Source of the DNA: Haliclona indistincta
Lineage: Eukaryota; Porifera; Demospongiae; Haplosclerida; Chalinidae
Assembly (NCBI GenBank): GCA_964017065.1
Contig: OZ024790.1
Coordinates: forward strand, 3,156,631-3,220,630
Reading direction: 5' to 3'
Length of the DNA: 64,000 bases
The notes beneath the pieces are model-generated. The model was not told the origin of the DNA. It ran no database searches and saw only the letters and a program-made list of their open reading frames with translations. Positions 31,445 through 43,795 of the stretch are shown one piece after another. Made by a program: the position numbers and the translations under genes. Positions within the stretch are counted from its first letter, which is position 1. Each line of letters begins with the position of its first letter.

Positions 31445-32440
31445 GTATGCATGCATGAAGCACTGCGTTGAAAGCTGCTGATGCTTCACTGAAATGACAC
31501 TGAGGCATAAACTACATCTATTATACGCTATACATGATTTCTGTACAGCAATCACATTGATGTGCTTTAGTATAATAGTAATGTAATCATGTAATCAAGG
31601 TGTTATGCAATAGGTTGAAGTTATGTAGTCAGGCCGACAAGTCCTAAGCATGCAGACCATGCCCCCAATACATGCACTTCACTCATAGTGTGTCAGGGCT
31701 GCTGTGCATGCCACTGCAAATGTCTGATACCAATCACACAAACACCAGACTACAACGATCGACCATAACACTGATTTGAGCTGGGGCCGCCTCAACAACA
31801 ATATTTAGGATTAGAACACAGTGAATGTTTTGCCTGTTGCCAGTCCCTCTATGTCTATGGCTCCACTAGCAGCTGTAATTTATGAAAATGGACAAAGTTT
31901 GGAATCAGCGTACTTAAGCTGGGTTCTGATTGTTCTTGCAAAAATCGGGTAACTCCGAGCGCACAAGCCTGGCTATTAATACGAACTAGAATCAGCATGA
32001 TTGTTATTTTAAATTAGTTAAACGGCAAAACAGACATAGCTGTACATGTGTATAACTGGAACAAACGCGTTTATACTGAAAGAAGCACAGCCTTGTGGAA
32101 ACACCAACCATATGCAAGCAGTTCCACTTTGTCGGTGTAAAGTGTTTAGCGCCGGTAGGCAACACTAGAACGAAGACAAGGACCAAGATAAGCTGCCACA
32201 GCACACAGTAGCGAGGCGTGTCGATAGCCATGAACAACGGTTGGTTACAGCGAGAAGAACGCTATTACAGCCTTCTGAAACGTTTTGAAGAAGCGCAGTA
32301 GTGTGCAGCACCGGCAGTCATTGTCGTTAGTGAAGTAAGACAAAAACAAGTGAACGCTACAGCATGCTTCTATGTACCCTGCAGCGCTGGTAGTCAACGT
32401 AGAATATGCGTGTGAAGTTTATGATAAAGAATAGCCGAAA
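31445..32440. other. No gene seen
   Basis: Possible continuation of the upstream gene as intron, but no coding exon could be supported. Confidence 0.5.
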
Positions 32441-32687
32441 GCAAGAGTTCATTAAATAAGAGTATGCAGCCGTTGGACGGCGTTGGTCATTAATTTTCTA
32501 GTCACAAGTTTACCTATACATGCGATGATTATTATCACTGCTGTTGTGAATGATTATCATTACACAATGGTGAATATCATTAGCATAGCAGCCCTAATGC
32601 TTTCTGCTGTATAAACTTGTGATGTAGAAAATGTCCAACAGGGCATATTGACGGCTGCATACTCTTACTTAATGAATGAACTCTTGC
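32441..32687. mobile_element. 247-bp foldback MITE
   Basis: GCAAGAGTTCATTAA ... AGAGTATGCAGCCG at the left pairs with its complement at the right, ending CTCTTGC. A copy of one arm is at about 62770-62850. Confidence 0.8.
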
Positions 32688-32934
32688 CGAAAGTACAGCT
32701 AATTACAGTAGCACAGTTCAAGCACTTGTGCCTATAAGGTGTAAGAGTACGCGCAGCCTAAAATTCGCCTATTTTTTCAATCACTCCCATACAATACAGC
32801 CGCTGGAGGTGCTACCGCATCGGTGCAGGTTGGTGGTAAATCTGCTGGTTCATTGCATGGACTGCAGCCTCACAGCCAGACAATTGCCCAGCGCAGACCT
32901 GAAGTGGACCGGTAGCTTCTTGTATATCATTAGA

Positions 32935-33267
32935 TAATATCTTGTAGACTTAAGCGGCGAACTGTCTCTCCTATGCCGATGGGTCTAACACCAGGGTGCT
33001 TGTCTAAGGCAATAAGTCTACAGGCACAGAAAGCAGAGATCCCCTGGGGTCCACAAACTCAACACACAGACGTCTGGCAACAAGAGCTAAAGACTCACAT
33101 AAGTCTATGAAAGCAGATGAGAAGGAGGAACAAATTCTTTTCCAGGCAGTGAAATCCATGCCAGATGGACCGGCAGCCCCATCCATCTTTGGAACTGCTT
33201 TGTGAATCAGCTTATCATCAATGTCCTCAAATAGCACTGGATGAAGATCTGGAGAAGAATGAATCAA
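32935..33267 (-). pseudogene. Non-LTR (LINE) reverse-transcriptase fragment
   Basis: Minus strand. KMDGAAGPSGMDFTAWKRIC, then LARRLCVEFVDP, then after a one-base frame change HPGVRPIGIGETVRR. The G-A-G-P-S-G and PGVRPIG blocks are fingers motifs of LINE-type reverse transcriptases. The catalytic YxDD part is absent. It abuts the broken end of the hAT pseudogene. Confidence 0.7.
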
Positions 33268-34072
33268 AGGGTAGAGAGACTGCTGTACTTTATAGAGTGA
33301 CTGCTGAACTGCTGTATATCGAGCTGAGCTGCCTTGAATGCTAAATATCGAGCTGCCTTGAATGCTTTTAATGGAATATCCATTAAATCGGCTTTTAAGT
33401 GTTCTTCAAAATATTTTATAGCTGGCTTTATGCATTGTCTGGCATGTCTCATCCACTTTAATTGGGCATCGTTCTTACCCCTGGCAATTGATTCTACAAC
33501 AGCATGAAGATTTGGATAGTGTTCCATCTTGGTTGTAACGCTAAGTGAGCTGATAATATCAAAGCACTCTAGCACAACAGGACCATCAGATTCTAACTTA
33601 TAAGTAGCTTCTACAAATGGCTTCCCTGCATCAACAATAGCAGCAAGCTCGACTTTCAGAGATTGCAGTTTCACAGGATTATCAAAGTACTCCAGCAATC
33701 TTGCTCTTGTGTTTCCAGAAAAGTCATCTGCACTTCTGAGAAAAGGCTCTATATCTCCAAAAGATTTCACCAACTGGTTCATGACTTCCCACTTAGACCA
33801 CCATCTAGTAGGGCAGTAGCTATCAATGGTAAGGCCTGTTCTTTCTTTCCAAAAGAATTTTGCCATCGAGCTGTGGGAAAATAAACTAACCCAGTATGTT
33901 GTGAAATCGTTGGCGCAAGGAGCCTGGAATCTCTCACCAACACGGCTTAACGTGTGTGAGAAGCACGGTCAAGCACCCTATCCCTGAAGCATTTGGGTAT
34001 ACAACTTTTAACGTTCATAAGGCCATGTTATTATGCCTCGGTGGGCGGAGCCACGAGGCATACAGTAGTCGT

Positions 34073-34073
34073 G

Positions 34074-34135
<62 letters not shown>
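34073..34135 (+). repeat. GT microsatellite
   Basis: About 30 uninterrupted GT units inside the inserted repeat. Confidence 0.97.
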
Positions 34136-34136
<1 letters not shown>

Positions 34137-34285
34137 ATTCTGTCCGTTGCCAGCATAGCGCATCGCACGCTAAAAACTAAGCGCTGATATCAGCAACACA
34201 GGTAGAAATCGCTATTTGCTCGGAACTGTATTGATAAATTGTTGGTTCTAAAGCTCTGTTCGTGAGTTATGGCGTGAGATGCTTA

Positions 34286-34585
34286 CCTCAATGGCTGTTC
34301 TCGGCTATCAACAACAAACTTCACGTACTTTCCAAACTCTTCGCATATGCTAAAAACAGAGTGGTGGGCACTGGTCATCATTGTCTTATCTTTGTCTCTT
34401 CCCACAAACACGTGCTGCAAGTTGGCTTGTGCCAGTTCATCAATCACTTCGATGCAGTCAAATCTCCCCGCCTTCAGGTCGTTGAACAGATCCAGAAAGC
34501 TCCTATCGCTATGTTGGATATTTATGATAGTCCACTGAACCAGTCGCCTACCGAGAGTCACTGCAACGCTCACAGAAAGAAACAT
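34286..34585 (-). CDS. Possible captured exon, function unknown
   Basis: A minus-strand open exon of about 100 codons begins MFLSVSVAVTLGRRLVQW and includes SFLDLFNDLKAGRFDCIEVI and SICEEFGKYVKFVVD. It ends at a GTAAGC donor, and the donor sequence is shared with the related repeat at 41425. No family recognised. It lies in the part of the inserted repeat that the other copies lack. Confidence 0.35.
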
Positions 34586-35893
34586 ATTCGCTAGGTAGCC
34601 ACGTTATAGTCACGTGAATGGTCACGTGAGTCTACAATAAATTCTAACGCGGGAAGCTAAAAGTTCACGCGGGCGGGGGACAGAAAACAATAATACTACA
34701 AGTGACGGCCTAATGGTGCTGTGCTGTGAACTGAACATTATAGACACGCCCAGTTGAATTAGTGGTTAGCACTGATTGGCTTCTGATTGCATAACTAAAG
34801 CACACTGCTGTACAGAAATCCTGTATGCATGCATCTGCAGTTGCTGTGTTTATGGAATGGTGGACAGTTGTTTTTGTGGATATTTAGTAGAAGCACAATC
34901 ATGCATGATACCCAAAACTTGGCTGGAGCCAATTCCATACTCTGTCGACAATGCACTAATAACCGTTCGGGCAATTTCATCTCCGGTCATAGTTGTGACT
35001 ACCATCTGCATTCGAATTAATCGTTGTTGAATAGACCACTCAGAAGCAAAACGAACAACAAGTACAAAAACCTCACCAAGCCTACTCGTGCCATCAAATG
35101 TAACAGATATGGTTTTGTTGTTTATTTCTTTCTTTATGTTTTCTTTCTCTTGTTGAAGAATAAAGGGAATCAAGTCCGACATGTGCCGTCGATCACTTAA
35201 ACGATATCCATGCTCTTCAAGCAAGTCTTTGATAAGCATAATTTAGCTAAAGGCACCCCAGCTCGTAAAAATGTACGCACTACTTGTACACGATACAACC
35301 GGTGTTGTTCAGGTAGAGTTTCACCTTTAGGATGCTCATCTTTGTCATATTCCTTCATTGCCTCAATGATTCTCACATCTTTTTCCTGTTTTTTTATCAA
35401 GCCTGACCTTACTAGACTTGTGCTTAGCTGATTTTATATGGTTATTAATAACACTGGTCTTAACTGAGAGCTCCTCTCAGCATGCACGGCAGAACAATTT
35501 CTTATTAGAAACAGTCAAACCTTCATTTGCATACTGTGCATCCTTGAGGCGTTGCTCCGGCGTGATGGACTTTGGTTCACTCTGGCGACTAGGGCCTTTG
35601 GCTTGCTTCTTTCCCTTGGGAGGCGGGTTGCGATCAATAACCCGTTTTCTTGATAGCTCGGAAGATGTTGGAGGACGTAGCCTGGAGAGTAGGCTAGGCG
35701 GTGCAGCTTCCACACTACTAGAGGCTCGACTAGAGGACTGACTGTGACCAGCATTGACGGTGAGATCTGACCCTGGCACCGACGTTGTCAAATCATCGAC
35801 TTCTTCTTCACTACTCGTGCTCAGCTCATACTCATCACCATCATCGTCCACACGCATCAACTCATCGATCGCTTTTTCTACTGATCTTGCCAT

Positions 35894-37030
35894 GTGGACC
35901 GCTTAGTACAGACGTTACTGGGGGGTGTGGAAACGTGCACGTGATCATTTGCATTGGAATAAAATTAATTTCTCCGATTATTCTCGAATAATTCTCAAAA
36001 TTTTACACTACCTATTATTCTAAAAATTATTCCGGCATAATAAGCGCATGTCTACTTCTTACCCAACTTCACCTCACATAAATTTTTCTTTTGATTTCAA
36101 TTTTTAAACACCATTCAAATCGTCAGACCCTGTTCTATTAGACCTGAGGTCGACCAACTCAAAATCGAGTTTACCTTTTTAGTTATAGTCACTCAAAAAT
36201 CGATAAAAATCACATTTTGATATCAACTAATACAAAAATTGGGCGATAGTTGTGACTTTCAAGTGCGTTTGGAACAGACTTTTTGAACTCTAATGTAACT
36301 TTTTAATGATAGCTAATAGGCTGAAGTTTGCTTCCCTTGGTCGACCAAATGAAAATCTAGTGCAAGGCAGCCAAGACGCCGAGTAGAATTTCATCTTCCA
36401 ATACATTAACTAAGTGAATATACGGACCTGAGCTAAAATTCATTCAATTTCATGTACTTTCTTTGGCATGTACGTTTATGTAGTACTTTCTGAGGTATTT
36501 ATACCATACTGCGCTCTCAGGTAAGCTTCCCAAGACTACCAAGCACTGAAACAAACCCTCTACTGTTGCGAGAAGCCAGTAGTGTCGCCGTTTCCATCAT
36601 CGAGCGACGATCGTGTAAAAGTGCGTCGTTTGAATTCATAAGTAGTGACGACGCTTCAGTTTACTATCTTCCAGCTGAGTAGAAGCGCTACGTTGGGTCT
36701 CACTAGAAGCGCTTGAGCACGGAGAAGCTAACTACGAAGTGTAAGGGCGTGAATCAAATATTTTCCAAGCTACGACAGTATAACTGTTTTGGAAGAGGCC
36801 ATCTTGAAAGTGGGCGGAGCAAAGTTCATTCTGCGGTGTAATAAGTGAAATTTGAGGTGCAATAATTGACATTTGAGGTGTAATAAGTGAAATAAATCAC
36901 CTCGTTTTGAGCAATCTGATTGGTCAGAAACATTGAAGTATGGTATAAGTATGCAAGTTAGCTGTAGTTATAGCTATTTTAGTGTCCTGCTTTATGCGAA
37001 TTATTATAAAAAAAAAAAAAAAAAAAATAT
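35894..37030. other. No gene seen
   Basis: AT-rich. Short tandem motif TAATAAGTGAAATTTGAGGTG, about three copies, at 36839-36905. An A-run at about 37010-37027 precedes the palindrome. Confidence 0.6.
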
Positions 37031-37163
37031 GTTATACCATGTCTACCCGTGGTGTATCTAGAATACACGAAGCAATAACTATTAATCCCGAGGGCGTAGC
37101 CCGAGGGATTAATGGTTATTGCTGAGTGTATTCATGATACACCACAAGTAGGCATGGTATAAC
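37031..37163. mobile_element. 133-bp palindromic element
   Basis: GTTATACCATGTCTACCC through to TAATCCCGAGGGC, loop GTA, then the near-complement ending GGTATAAC. It shares the CCGAGGGC-GTA-GCCCGAGG core style with 29823-29871. Confidence 0.85.
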
Positions 37164-37346
37164 TGACTTGTACCATGGCAACCACAAGCCCACTGATGTC
37201 TGTAGGTTTCTATAGGATAAATAAGGGCGACTTGCGCACTCTTCATAGTTTACTGGTGAGGTTGACTCACAACTCTCACCCCTTCTCTCTGGAAGGTAGA
37301 TCATTTCGATGGTCTTTTTTTGTCCTGTGGGAGTCATGTGACTCAA

Positions 37347-37430
37347 CAGGATTTCCTGTGGAATATCTAGATATTCCACAGGAAATCCTGTGGAATATCC
37401 AGATATTCCACAGGAAATCCTGTTTTCCTG
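37347..37430. repeat. Perfect 44-bp palindrome plus partial copy
   Basis: 37347-37390 is its own reverse complement, centred on ATATCTAGATAT. 37391-37430 repeats one half (GGAATATCCAGATATTCC). Confidence 0.85.
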
Positions 37431-37656
37431 TGGTATAACTGGAATACACCACGGGTGGCGCCTTTGAAACCATTGTACAAAGATAAATAATACATTTTTT
37501 CAAATCAGCAAAAAAATAATCGGATTATTATTTTTTGATAAACCAACACATTATTGAATAAAAATTAATGTGTTGGTCACCAACTGCTCATACAAATTAC
37601 ATGTATGCAGCATGTGTATGCCAGTCTGCAGAAATAGCATTTTATGATCATGAGTA

Positions 37657-38852
37657 ATGATTATTTGCTTCCATTCTTTAGCACCGACTGGTTCGTCATT
37701 CCAGAGCAATCAAACTGGTGCTAATCATCCTAACTTGGATATTCTAGTATGCGGCAGGAGTGGTGTAGGAAAATCGTCTCTTGTCAACAGCTTGCTTGGA
37801 AGAGAAGTATGCAGAGTAGGCGACCCAGGACTGGAGGTTGATTATGATTCCTTGAAAGGCTGTACTACTTGTACAGAGCAAAAAAGTCTGACTTTGGAAA
37901 ATGGTATTCACATTGGTTTTTATGACTCTCCTGGTCTACAAGATGGCAATAATGATGAGAAAGCTTATCTTGACGACATGTACAGCAAGTGCAAAGATGT
38001 TGATCTATTTCTTTACTGTATGGACATGACCGATTCTCGTTTTCAGATAGAAGAAGCTGATGCAATCAATATGATTACTCAGAAATTTGGTCCTGCTATT
38101 TGGACGAGATGTGTACTTGTGCTGACCAAAGCCAATTTAGTTAGTGCTCAAGCAAAACATGCCAAAACACCTCCTGCCTTATACTATGAAAACATGTTCA
38201 GCAATAAGCAAGCGAAGTTTCTTTCGGTACTTGATGGTAAAGCTCCAGTAAATCTCCCAGTACTTGCAGCAGGCCATCATCAATCAAATGAAGACGATCG
38301 TTATCTATATTTTGCTTCTGAAAGGTCAAAGCCTAACAATCCGCAAAGAAATAATGATGGTCGTGTTGATTTTATTGCTGAACTGTGGGTGACATGTCTT
38401 GAAACAATACCAGAATCTTCACGCTTTACATTCTGGCAAGCCACAGCATCAAATGGCCGTCTTCAACAAGAAGGCAAGGAAATTATTCTGAAGGTGATAA
38501 TGGATGCAACCAAGACACCGACAAAGTATCCTTCTGCTAACAAGACTCCAGAGCAAACAGGAGGAAATGGTGATGCAAATAGGACAACAGGTGGAAATGG
38601 TGATGTGAAAAGGATTCCAGAGCAAACAGGTGGATTAACATATATCCCTCTGACGCAACAAGATCAAAATGGTGATGTTCCCACAAGTAAGATTAATCTT
38701 ACTCCAAATCAAGTAGAAAGAACTCAAGAAGCGATAAAAACTTACAATTATGTTACTGCAGCAATTGGTGGTGCAGCAGCAGGACTTACTGGTGCTATTT
38801 TCGGACCAGCAGCAGGGCCCGTTATAGTAGTAGTAGTCTCTCCAAACAACTG
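37657..38852 (+). CDS. AIG1/GIMAP-like GTPase 1, short C-terminus
   Basis: TRAFAC GTPase of the AIG1 type: G1 CGRSGVGKSS, conserved FYDSPGLQDG (G3), VLVLTKAN (G4). Such GTPases bind GTP and dimerise on membranes; animal GIMAPs act in lymphocyte survival and plant AIG1 in defence. The coding exon probably begins at 37682 after a TTCTTTAG acceptor, so the ATG at 37657 is doubtful and a first exon is missing. Compared with its neighbours the loop after FLSVL is about eight residues shorter, the linker carries only two or three TPEQTGG-type units, and the glycine-rich tail stops early (AAGPVIVVVV). Confidence 0.85.
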
Positions 38853-39320
38853 ATTATCAAATTTTTATATCACTAGAACTCAAAATTGTTTTGTTTTAGC
38901 AAAAATTATCTGTTCCTTTATTATTATTGGTGTTTTGTATTGTTACTTCTTTCTTGTTTTTTTTTGCTTTTGGGTGTGGCCCTCGTTATTAGCCTCTGGC
39001 TATTTGGTCTTTGTCCTGCACTATTGTGTAAACTTGCTTAAACTCGGTTAGCACGCGTCCGTACTCGACCTGGATCAATGCGAGTCAAGTCCATGCAGTA
39101 GTCCAAGGTAGCGTTTATAGCACTAGCACGAGAGCTTCTTGGCTAAGTAAGTCTTTCTCTAGCGCTTGCATTGCATATGTGGCACAATTTGATAATGACC
39201 GTAGCACTGAGATGAACTCTAATTGGCTGGACTGGACTGACCTTTGCGAAATGAAACAGGAAACCACGCCCATTATACTATACCCTTAAACCTTCGCCTA
39301 GCGTCGCCCAGTATTCGCAA
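38853..39320. other. Intergenic, no gene seen
   Basis: Spacer between two GTPase genes; no coding signal. Confidence 0.6.
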
Positions 39321-39425
39321 ATGGCGGAGACAGTTCTAGATGAGCAACTTCCCCCCACGCTTCAGGAATCCCAGGAGTCACTTCAAGCTTCTGGAAGACT
39401 AAGCTTGTTAGTATGCGGCAGGTCT
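39321..39425 (+). CDS. AIG1/GIMAP-like GTPase 2, 5' part, before transposon insertion
   Basis: ATG 39321 starts a 34-residue leader (MAETVLDEQL...) and the beginning of the GTPase core, LSLLVCGR, ending in the serine codon TCT (39423-39425). The frame then runs into the CACTA-type end. The next residues of the P-loop are found only at 50206. The leader resembles that of GTPase 4 (57788). Confidence 0.85.
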
Positions 39426-39535
39426 CACTGCAAAAAAAAGTCTGTTTCCTGCTGCATGATAGGTTCAGAAAATGTGATGGAAACCTCATCTGTCCTGACG
39501 TGTCCTTACGCTACTAAATTCCATATTTCAGGTAC

Positions 39536-39852
39536 CTATCCTGGTGCAGGGTGGTATAGTATAGATCCAAATTTAAGGTACAGGAAAATTGCCGGCACGC
39601 CACATTTCAGTATGCTGAAACGCCGTGTGCTGTTTCCTGGAAATGTTATGTTTCAGCATCCTGAAATGTGCATTTAAACTACCTGACACATGGCTCTAGG
39701 CTGCCCTACCATGGTACAGGAAATGTACCTGAAATTTCGAAATTTCCTACAAAAATCCTTTAACAGAAATGCCATACTGAAATGTGAGATGATGGATGTA
39801 TTTCCTTTGCCTTAAATTTGGATCTATACTATACCACCCTGCAGCAGGAAAG
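39536..39852. repeat. Subterminal inverted duplication
   Basis: GGTGGTATAGTATAGATCCA (near 39551) recurs inverted near 39825-39846, with flanking CTGCAGCAGGAAA-like sequence. Confidence 0.8.
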
Positions 39853-40340
39853 ATACTCGAAATGTTCAAATTTCCTGTTACAGTCCTGTATGAGAAATGT
39901 CTAATTCTACCATGCTGAAATGTGAGATGATGGTTGATTTCCTGGTATTGAAATGCATCTCTATACTCAGGCAATACTATAGCTTTTCTGCAGTAGAAAA
40001 GTTTCCTGCCGTTTGGAATTTCCTGACACGGCAACGATAGCAGATTGGTACCATCCCGATACAAGGGGCATACACACTCACATACAACCCACATGCAAAA
40101 TTACAATGTCCCAAAACATGCATTCACAAAACTTTCTGAATAAGCAAAAACAAATCTTTCTGAATAAGCAATGTGAACCATACATGCTACAGTTGTTATT
40201 AGTCACCATAATAGTGATAGTCTTAATGGGTCAAGAGCAAAGTAGAACAACAAATTCCAGTAGACTTGCACCGACAGTATTACTCTATGGAAACAAAACA
40301 AGAGAAATCAATAACCATAAGAACAACAATCATGAAACAT

Positions 40341-40879
40341 CAAGAGTAAATAATGTACAGAGAGTATCGAACGCCGTATTGCCCCCATGCAAACACTGTG
40401 CGAAGTAACGTGACAGGCACGTGATTCTATGTAGCAAACAGATCTTGGTATGCCTAGTTGTGACGCAGGTTTCATGCCTCCCTTGATCGAAAAGCTGCCT
40501 AATCCGCGAGAGAATACCAGCTGGAGGATTCCAGTGGAACGTCTTGCAGCCAACCACGAGAACACTGGCCTGCTTGCCTGTTGAAACGACGTCAAACTGC
40601 AGTTTGTCGGTGAACTTTTCCCATCCAGCTTGCGCAAGACTCATTACGGTCACTCTGCTGGGATCATCAGGCGGTATTCTTCTTGGGAGGCATTCATCGA
40701 GTGGACTAGCTGGTCTTTTGGGCATTGAGCGCTGCCGGTGTTTAGTAGACTACAGTGACGTAGTGGTACGAAGCTCTGCGTAATTATAATTTTTCTCACG
40801 TGCCTGTCACGTTACTTTGCACAGAGTGTTTGCATGGGCTATACGGCATTTGATATTCTCTGTACATTATTTGCTCTAG
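40341..40879. mobile_element. MITE with 7-bp target duplication, copy 2
   Basis: Ends CAAGAGTAAATAATGTAC then AGAGTATCGAACGCC, matching the element at 18503-19082. Flanks GAAACAT and GAAATAT fit a 7-bp duplication with one later change. A minus-strand ORF of 131 codons (40330-40725) is not recognised. Confidence 0.8.
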
Positions 40880-41240
40880 GAAATATTCTAATGAGGGAGC
40901 CGAGAACCTTCACAGTGTATGCATGAACACATACAATAATTCAAACACATTATTAGATTTCTAAAGTCAAGAGTCTGTAATTGCTTGTCCTGAAACCGCT
41001 TTTTTGAGGAAACAAGCATGAGGTTCGTTTGATTGAAGTAGAAGGAAAGTCTTCATCGAACCAAGAAATTTTGCATCAGCGGTAAGCACTGACAACTAAC
41101 CAGATCACAGTGAAACACTTCTATTGTTTATGTCAACAACGATAGTTACTCCTAACACTATGTGAAGAACAAAGGACTTGACCTGACAACTTGACAGTGT
41201 ATGCATGCATGCGCATACGACATACAGGCATCGATTATGC

Positions 41241-42934
41241 ATGCCTCAATGGGCAGAGTCACGAGGCATAAAATAGTTTGTGTCATTCCGACTGTGCATG
41301 GTATAGTGTATCGCTCGCTGGAAACCAAGCACTGATACTTGCAACATAGGAAGAAATTGACATTTGCTAAAAAGAATTTTCAGTTCTAAAGCTCTGTCCG
41401 TGAGTTATGGCGTGATATGCTTACCTCAATGGCTGTTGCTGACAATTTAGACCTCTCTGAAGACAAAAATAGTCACTACTAACTGTCTAGTAGCTTGAAC
41501 GTTAGACTTATACTACACTGAAACAGCATTGTCAAAAATATAATAGATTTTTTGGACATATGGAATTTTTCACATTTTGTACACCAGGACGAAGTCATCC
41601 ACAAAGCACAAGAAGTTGGCTAGAAGGACTGTGCTGAATCGCTGAAGAAGAATAGCTCTAGTAACAGTGAATACCTAATTTCTAATTATCAGCACAAAAA
41701 TCACCAAATTTTGCCTCTGGGGGAAAAATATGTGCACGTCTACCAGAGCTAAACAAGCATCAGGCAAGCCTGTTAATAGCTGTGAACAACAATCCGGATC
41801 GAACTGAGACACAAATTTTGTTACAAACATTTAAAAAATTGAAATTGTTCGAAATTCACGTACTAATGCATTACGATGATGAGATCGTCGGGGGAAAATT
41901 AGTGCGTGTGTGCATGAGCGCTTCACTATGCATACAGCAAGTTAGCCACGAGTCTCTAGAGCACTTTTCCTGGTCGAACTAAGCTTTCAAGACGTTAGTT
42001 GGCCTTGGGTGATGCATTTTCAGGTCGCTCTCAATTGCCGTAATACATTAGTTAACGTTAGTATACGGAAAAATTAAACTCAGTGTACTGGCATTTCTGG
42101 TAATGGATAGCAGCACGGGTCCAGAGAAATTTCCACCGAGGCATCAGGTCTTGTGGTGCTATTTGTTAATACAGACTTAGCTATGATTTTTTTGTATAAG
42201 CGACATGTTCTTATCTCATTTGTAAGCTGCACCACTAAGCGGTCTTGCTTGGTACGAGAGCTACACAGAAGCTACCATACAACAGTTGCTAACACGAAAC
42301 ATGTGCTTCATAGTTGTACATACAAAACCTCTATAGTTGGCAGGGTACGCCAAAATAAAATCAGAATTAATATCATTGTTGATCTTGGGCAATACAGGGT
42401 TTTGCACAGTTCTTGCAACCAAATAAACATTGACATCAATGTCATGTGTTTGAACAATCAACTAATTTCAATGGTCACTAGTTGGTTACAAACACAAGCT
42501 TTCGTTTGATAAAGCGATAAACGTATAAAAAATATTATAATGAAAGCACCAAATGTACAGATGCCTCAGTGGAATGCCACTATACCCAAAAAAAAACATA
42601 ACTATCAACCATTCCACAAACACAGCAACTTCAGATGCATGTATACAGGATTTCTGTACAGCAATCACAATGCAGTGCTTTACAGAAGCCAATCAGCGCT
42701 GATCACAATTCAACTGGACATGTCTACAATGTTCAGCACAGCACACGCCATAACTCACGAACAGAGCCTTAAAACCAAAATCCTTACAATTCATTTTCAA
42801 GCAAATGTTGATTTTATCTTGTGTAGCATGTTTCAGCACTTAGTTTTCAGCGAGCGACGAGAAATCGTTGCGACAGACGGACGGAATGACAACACTACTA
42901 CCGTATGCCTAGTGGCTCCACCCACCAAGGCATA
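41241..42934. mobile_element. 1.7-kb element with ~210-bp TIRs
   Basis: ATGCCTCAATGGGCAGAG...GAGGCATA at the left, and its inverse (CCACCCACCAAGGCAT) at the right. Both arms include the GAGTTATGGCGTG motif. Related to the repeat at 34033-34888. No transposase seen. Confidence 0.75.
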
Positions 42935-43129
42935 AAACTCATGAACATTGGAGCAGAAAGGCTATCCCAAATTGCCCTCAAGCTCAGGTGAAAAAGTGAC
43001 TCACGTGTAGTTCTGGATTCATAAGCTTCATCCCAAAGTATTCAAAACACTACGTATTGACCCCTTGACATACTCCATATAGAACAGTCCTGTATAAGAT
43101 AGAAACAGTAATATACGACATACACACAG

Positions 43130-43795
43130 CATATGGCGAACCTTACACAGTAACTATGTCTCACTTCATGTATAGAACAGTCCTGTAGAGAGAAACAGTA
43201 ATATACACACAGTACAATGACAGTCTACAACAATGATCTACCTGTTATATTGGTTACTCGTTCGATCATCTATGATAGCTCATCGGTTTGAGCAGTGTCA
43301 TAATAATTATAGTATAATGGCACATCCTAGTCATACACAGAATGTACAGTCAACTCATTCGGTCTCTAAAATAATAAGAGGAATAGTACTTGAAGAAACA
43401 ACAGGAATAAGAAGGTTAGGTTACCTGTTGTCAAGCACAGCGAGATGACATCAAATTGACAACGACAATAACCATATGAAGAACGTACCACAGCATATGC
43501 CGAACCTTACACAGTAACTATGTCTCACTTTATGTATAGAATAGTCCTGTACAAGAAACAGTAATATACACACAGTATAATGACAGTCTACAACAATGAT
43601 CTACCTGTTATATAGGTCACTCGTTCACTCTGACCCGATAGCTCATCGGTATATAGTATAATGGTTATCCACAGAATGCACAGTCAACTCATTTGGTCTC
43701 TAAAACAATAAGAGGAACAGTACTTGAAGAAACAACAGGAATAAGGTTAGATTACCTGTTGCCAAGCACCGGGAGATGACATCAAACAGTGACTA
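43130..43795 (+). repeat. Tandem duplication of ~360 bp
   Basis: CGAACCTTACACAGTAACTA...GACATCAAA occurs at 43137-43455 and again at 43500-43787, with small indels in the second copy. Confidence 0.8.

Larger units (their letters stand above)
34033..34888. mobile_element. Repeat inserted in the hAT core
   Basis: The left end ATGCCTCGGTGGGCGGAGCC...GAGGCAT is itself a small hairpin. About 34033-34310 matches 41241-41450 and, inverted, 42720-42934. About 34725-34870 matches the inner part of the right arm of that element. The right boundary is judged from where hAT homology resumes. Confidence 0.7.
33264..35893 (-). pseudogene. hAT transposase pseudogene, split by a repeat
   Basis: The start is ATG 35893 with an acidic N-terminus. 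A BED-like finger near 35400-35480 (FCRAC...NNHIKSAKH) has an in-frame TGA just after the second cysteine. Frame changes occur near 35400 and 35235. The RNase-H-like core begins ISVTFDGTSRLGEVF and ends in GIMHDCAS at about 34890. Sequence unrelated to hAT fills 34033-34888. The homologous protein resumes on the far side with NNMAL, then CPTRWWSKWEVMNQL. The C-terminal dimerisation part is missing where the LINE fragment begins. It once moved a hAT transposon; this copy is dead. Confidence 0.8.

Noticed and set aside
40013..40783. Overlapping ORFs on both strands as host genes
   Set aside because: They lie across the TIRs of the 40341-40879 MITE and have no recognised domain.
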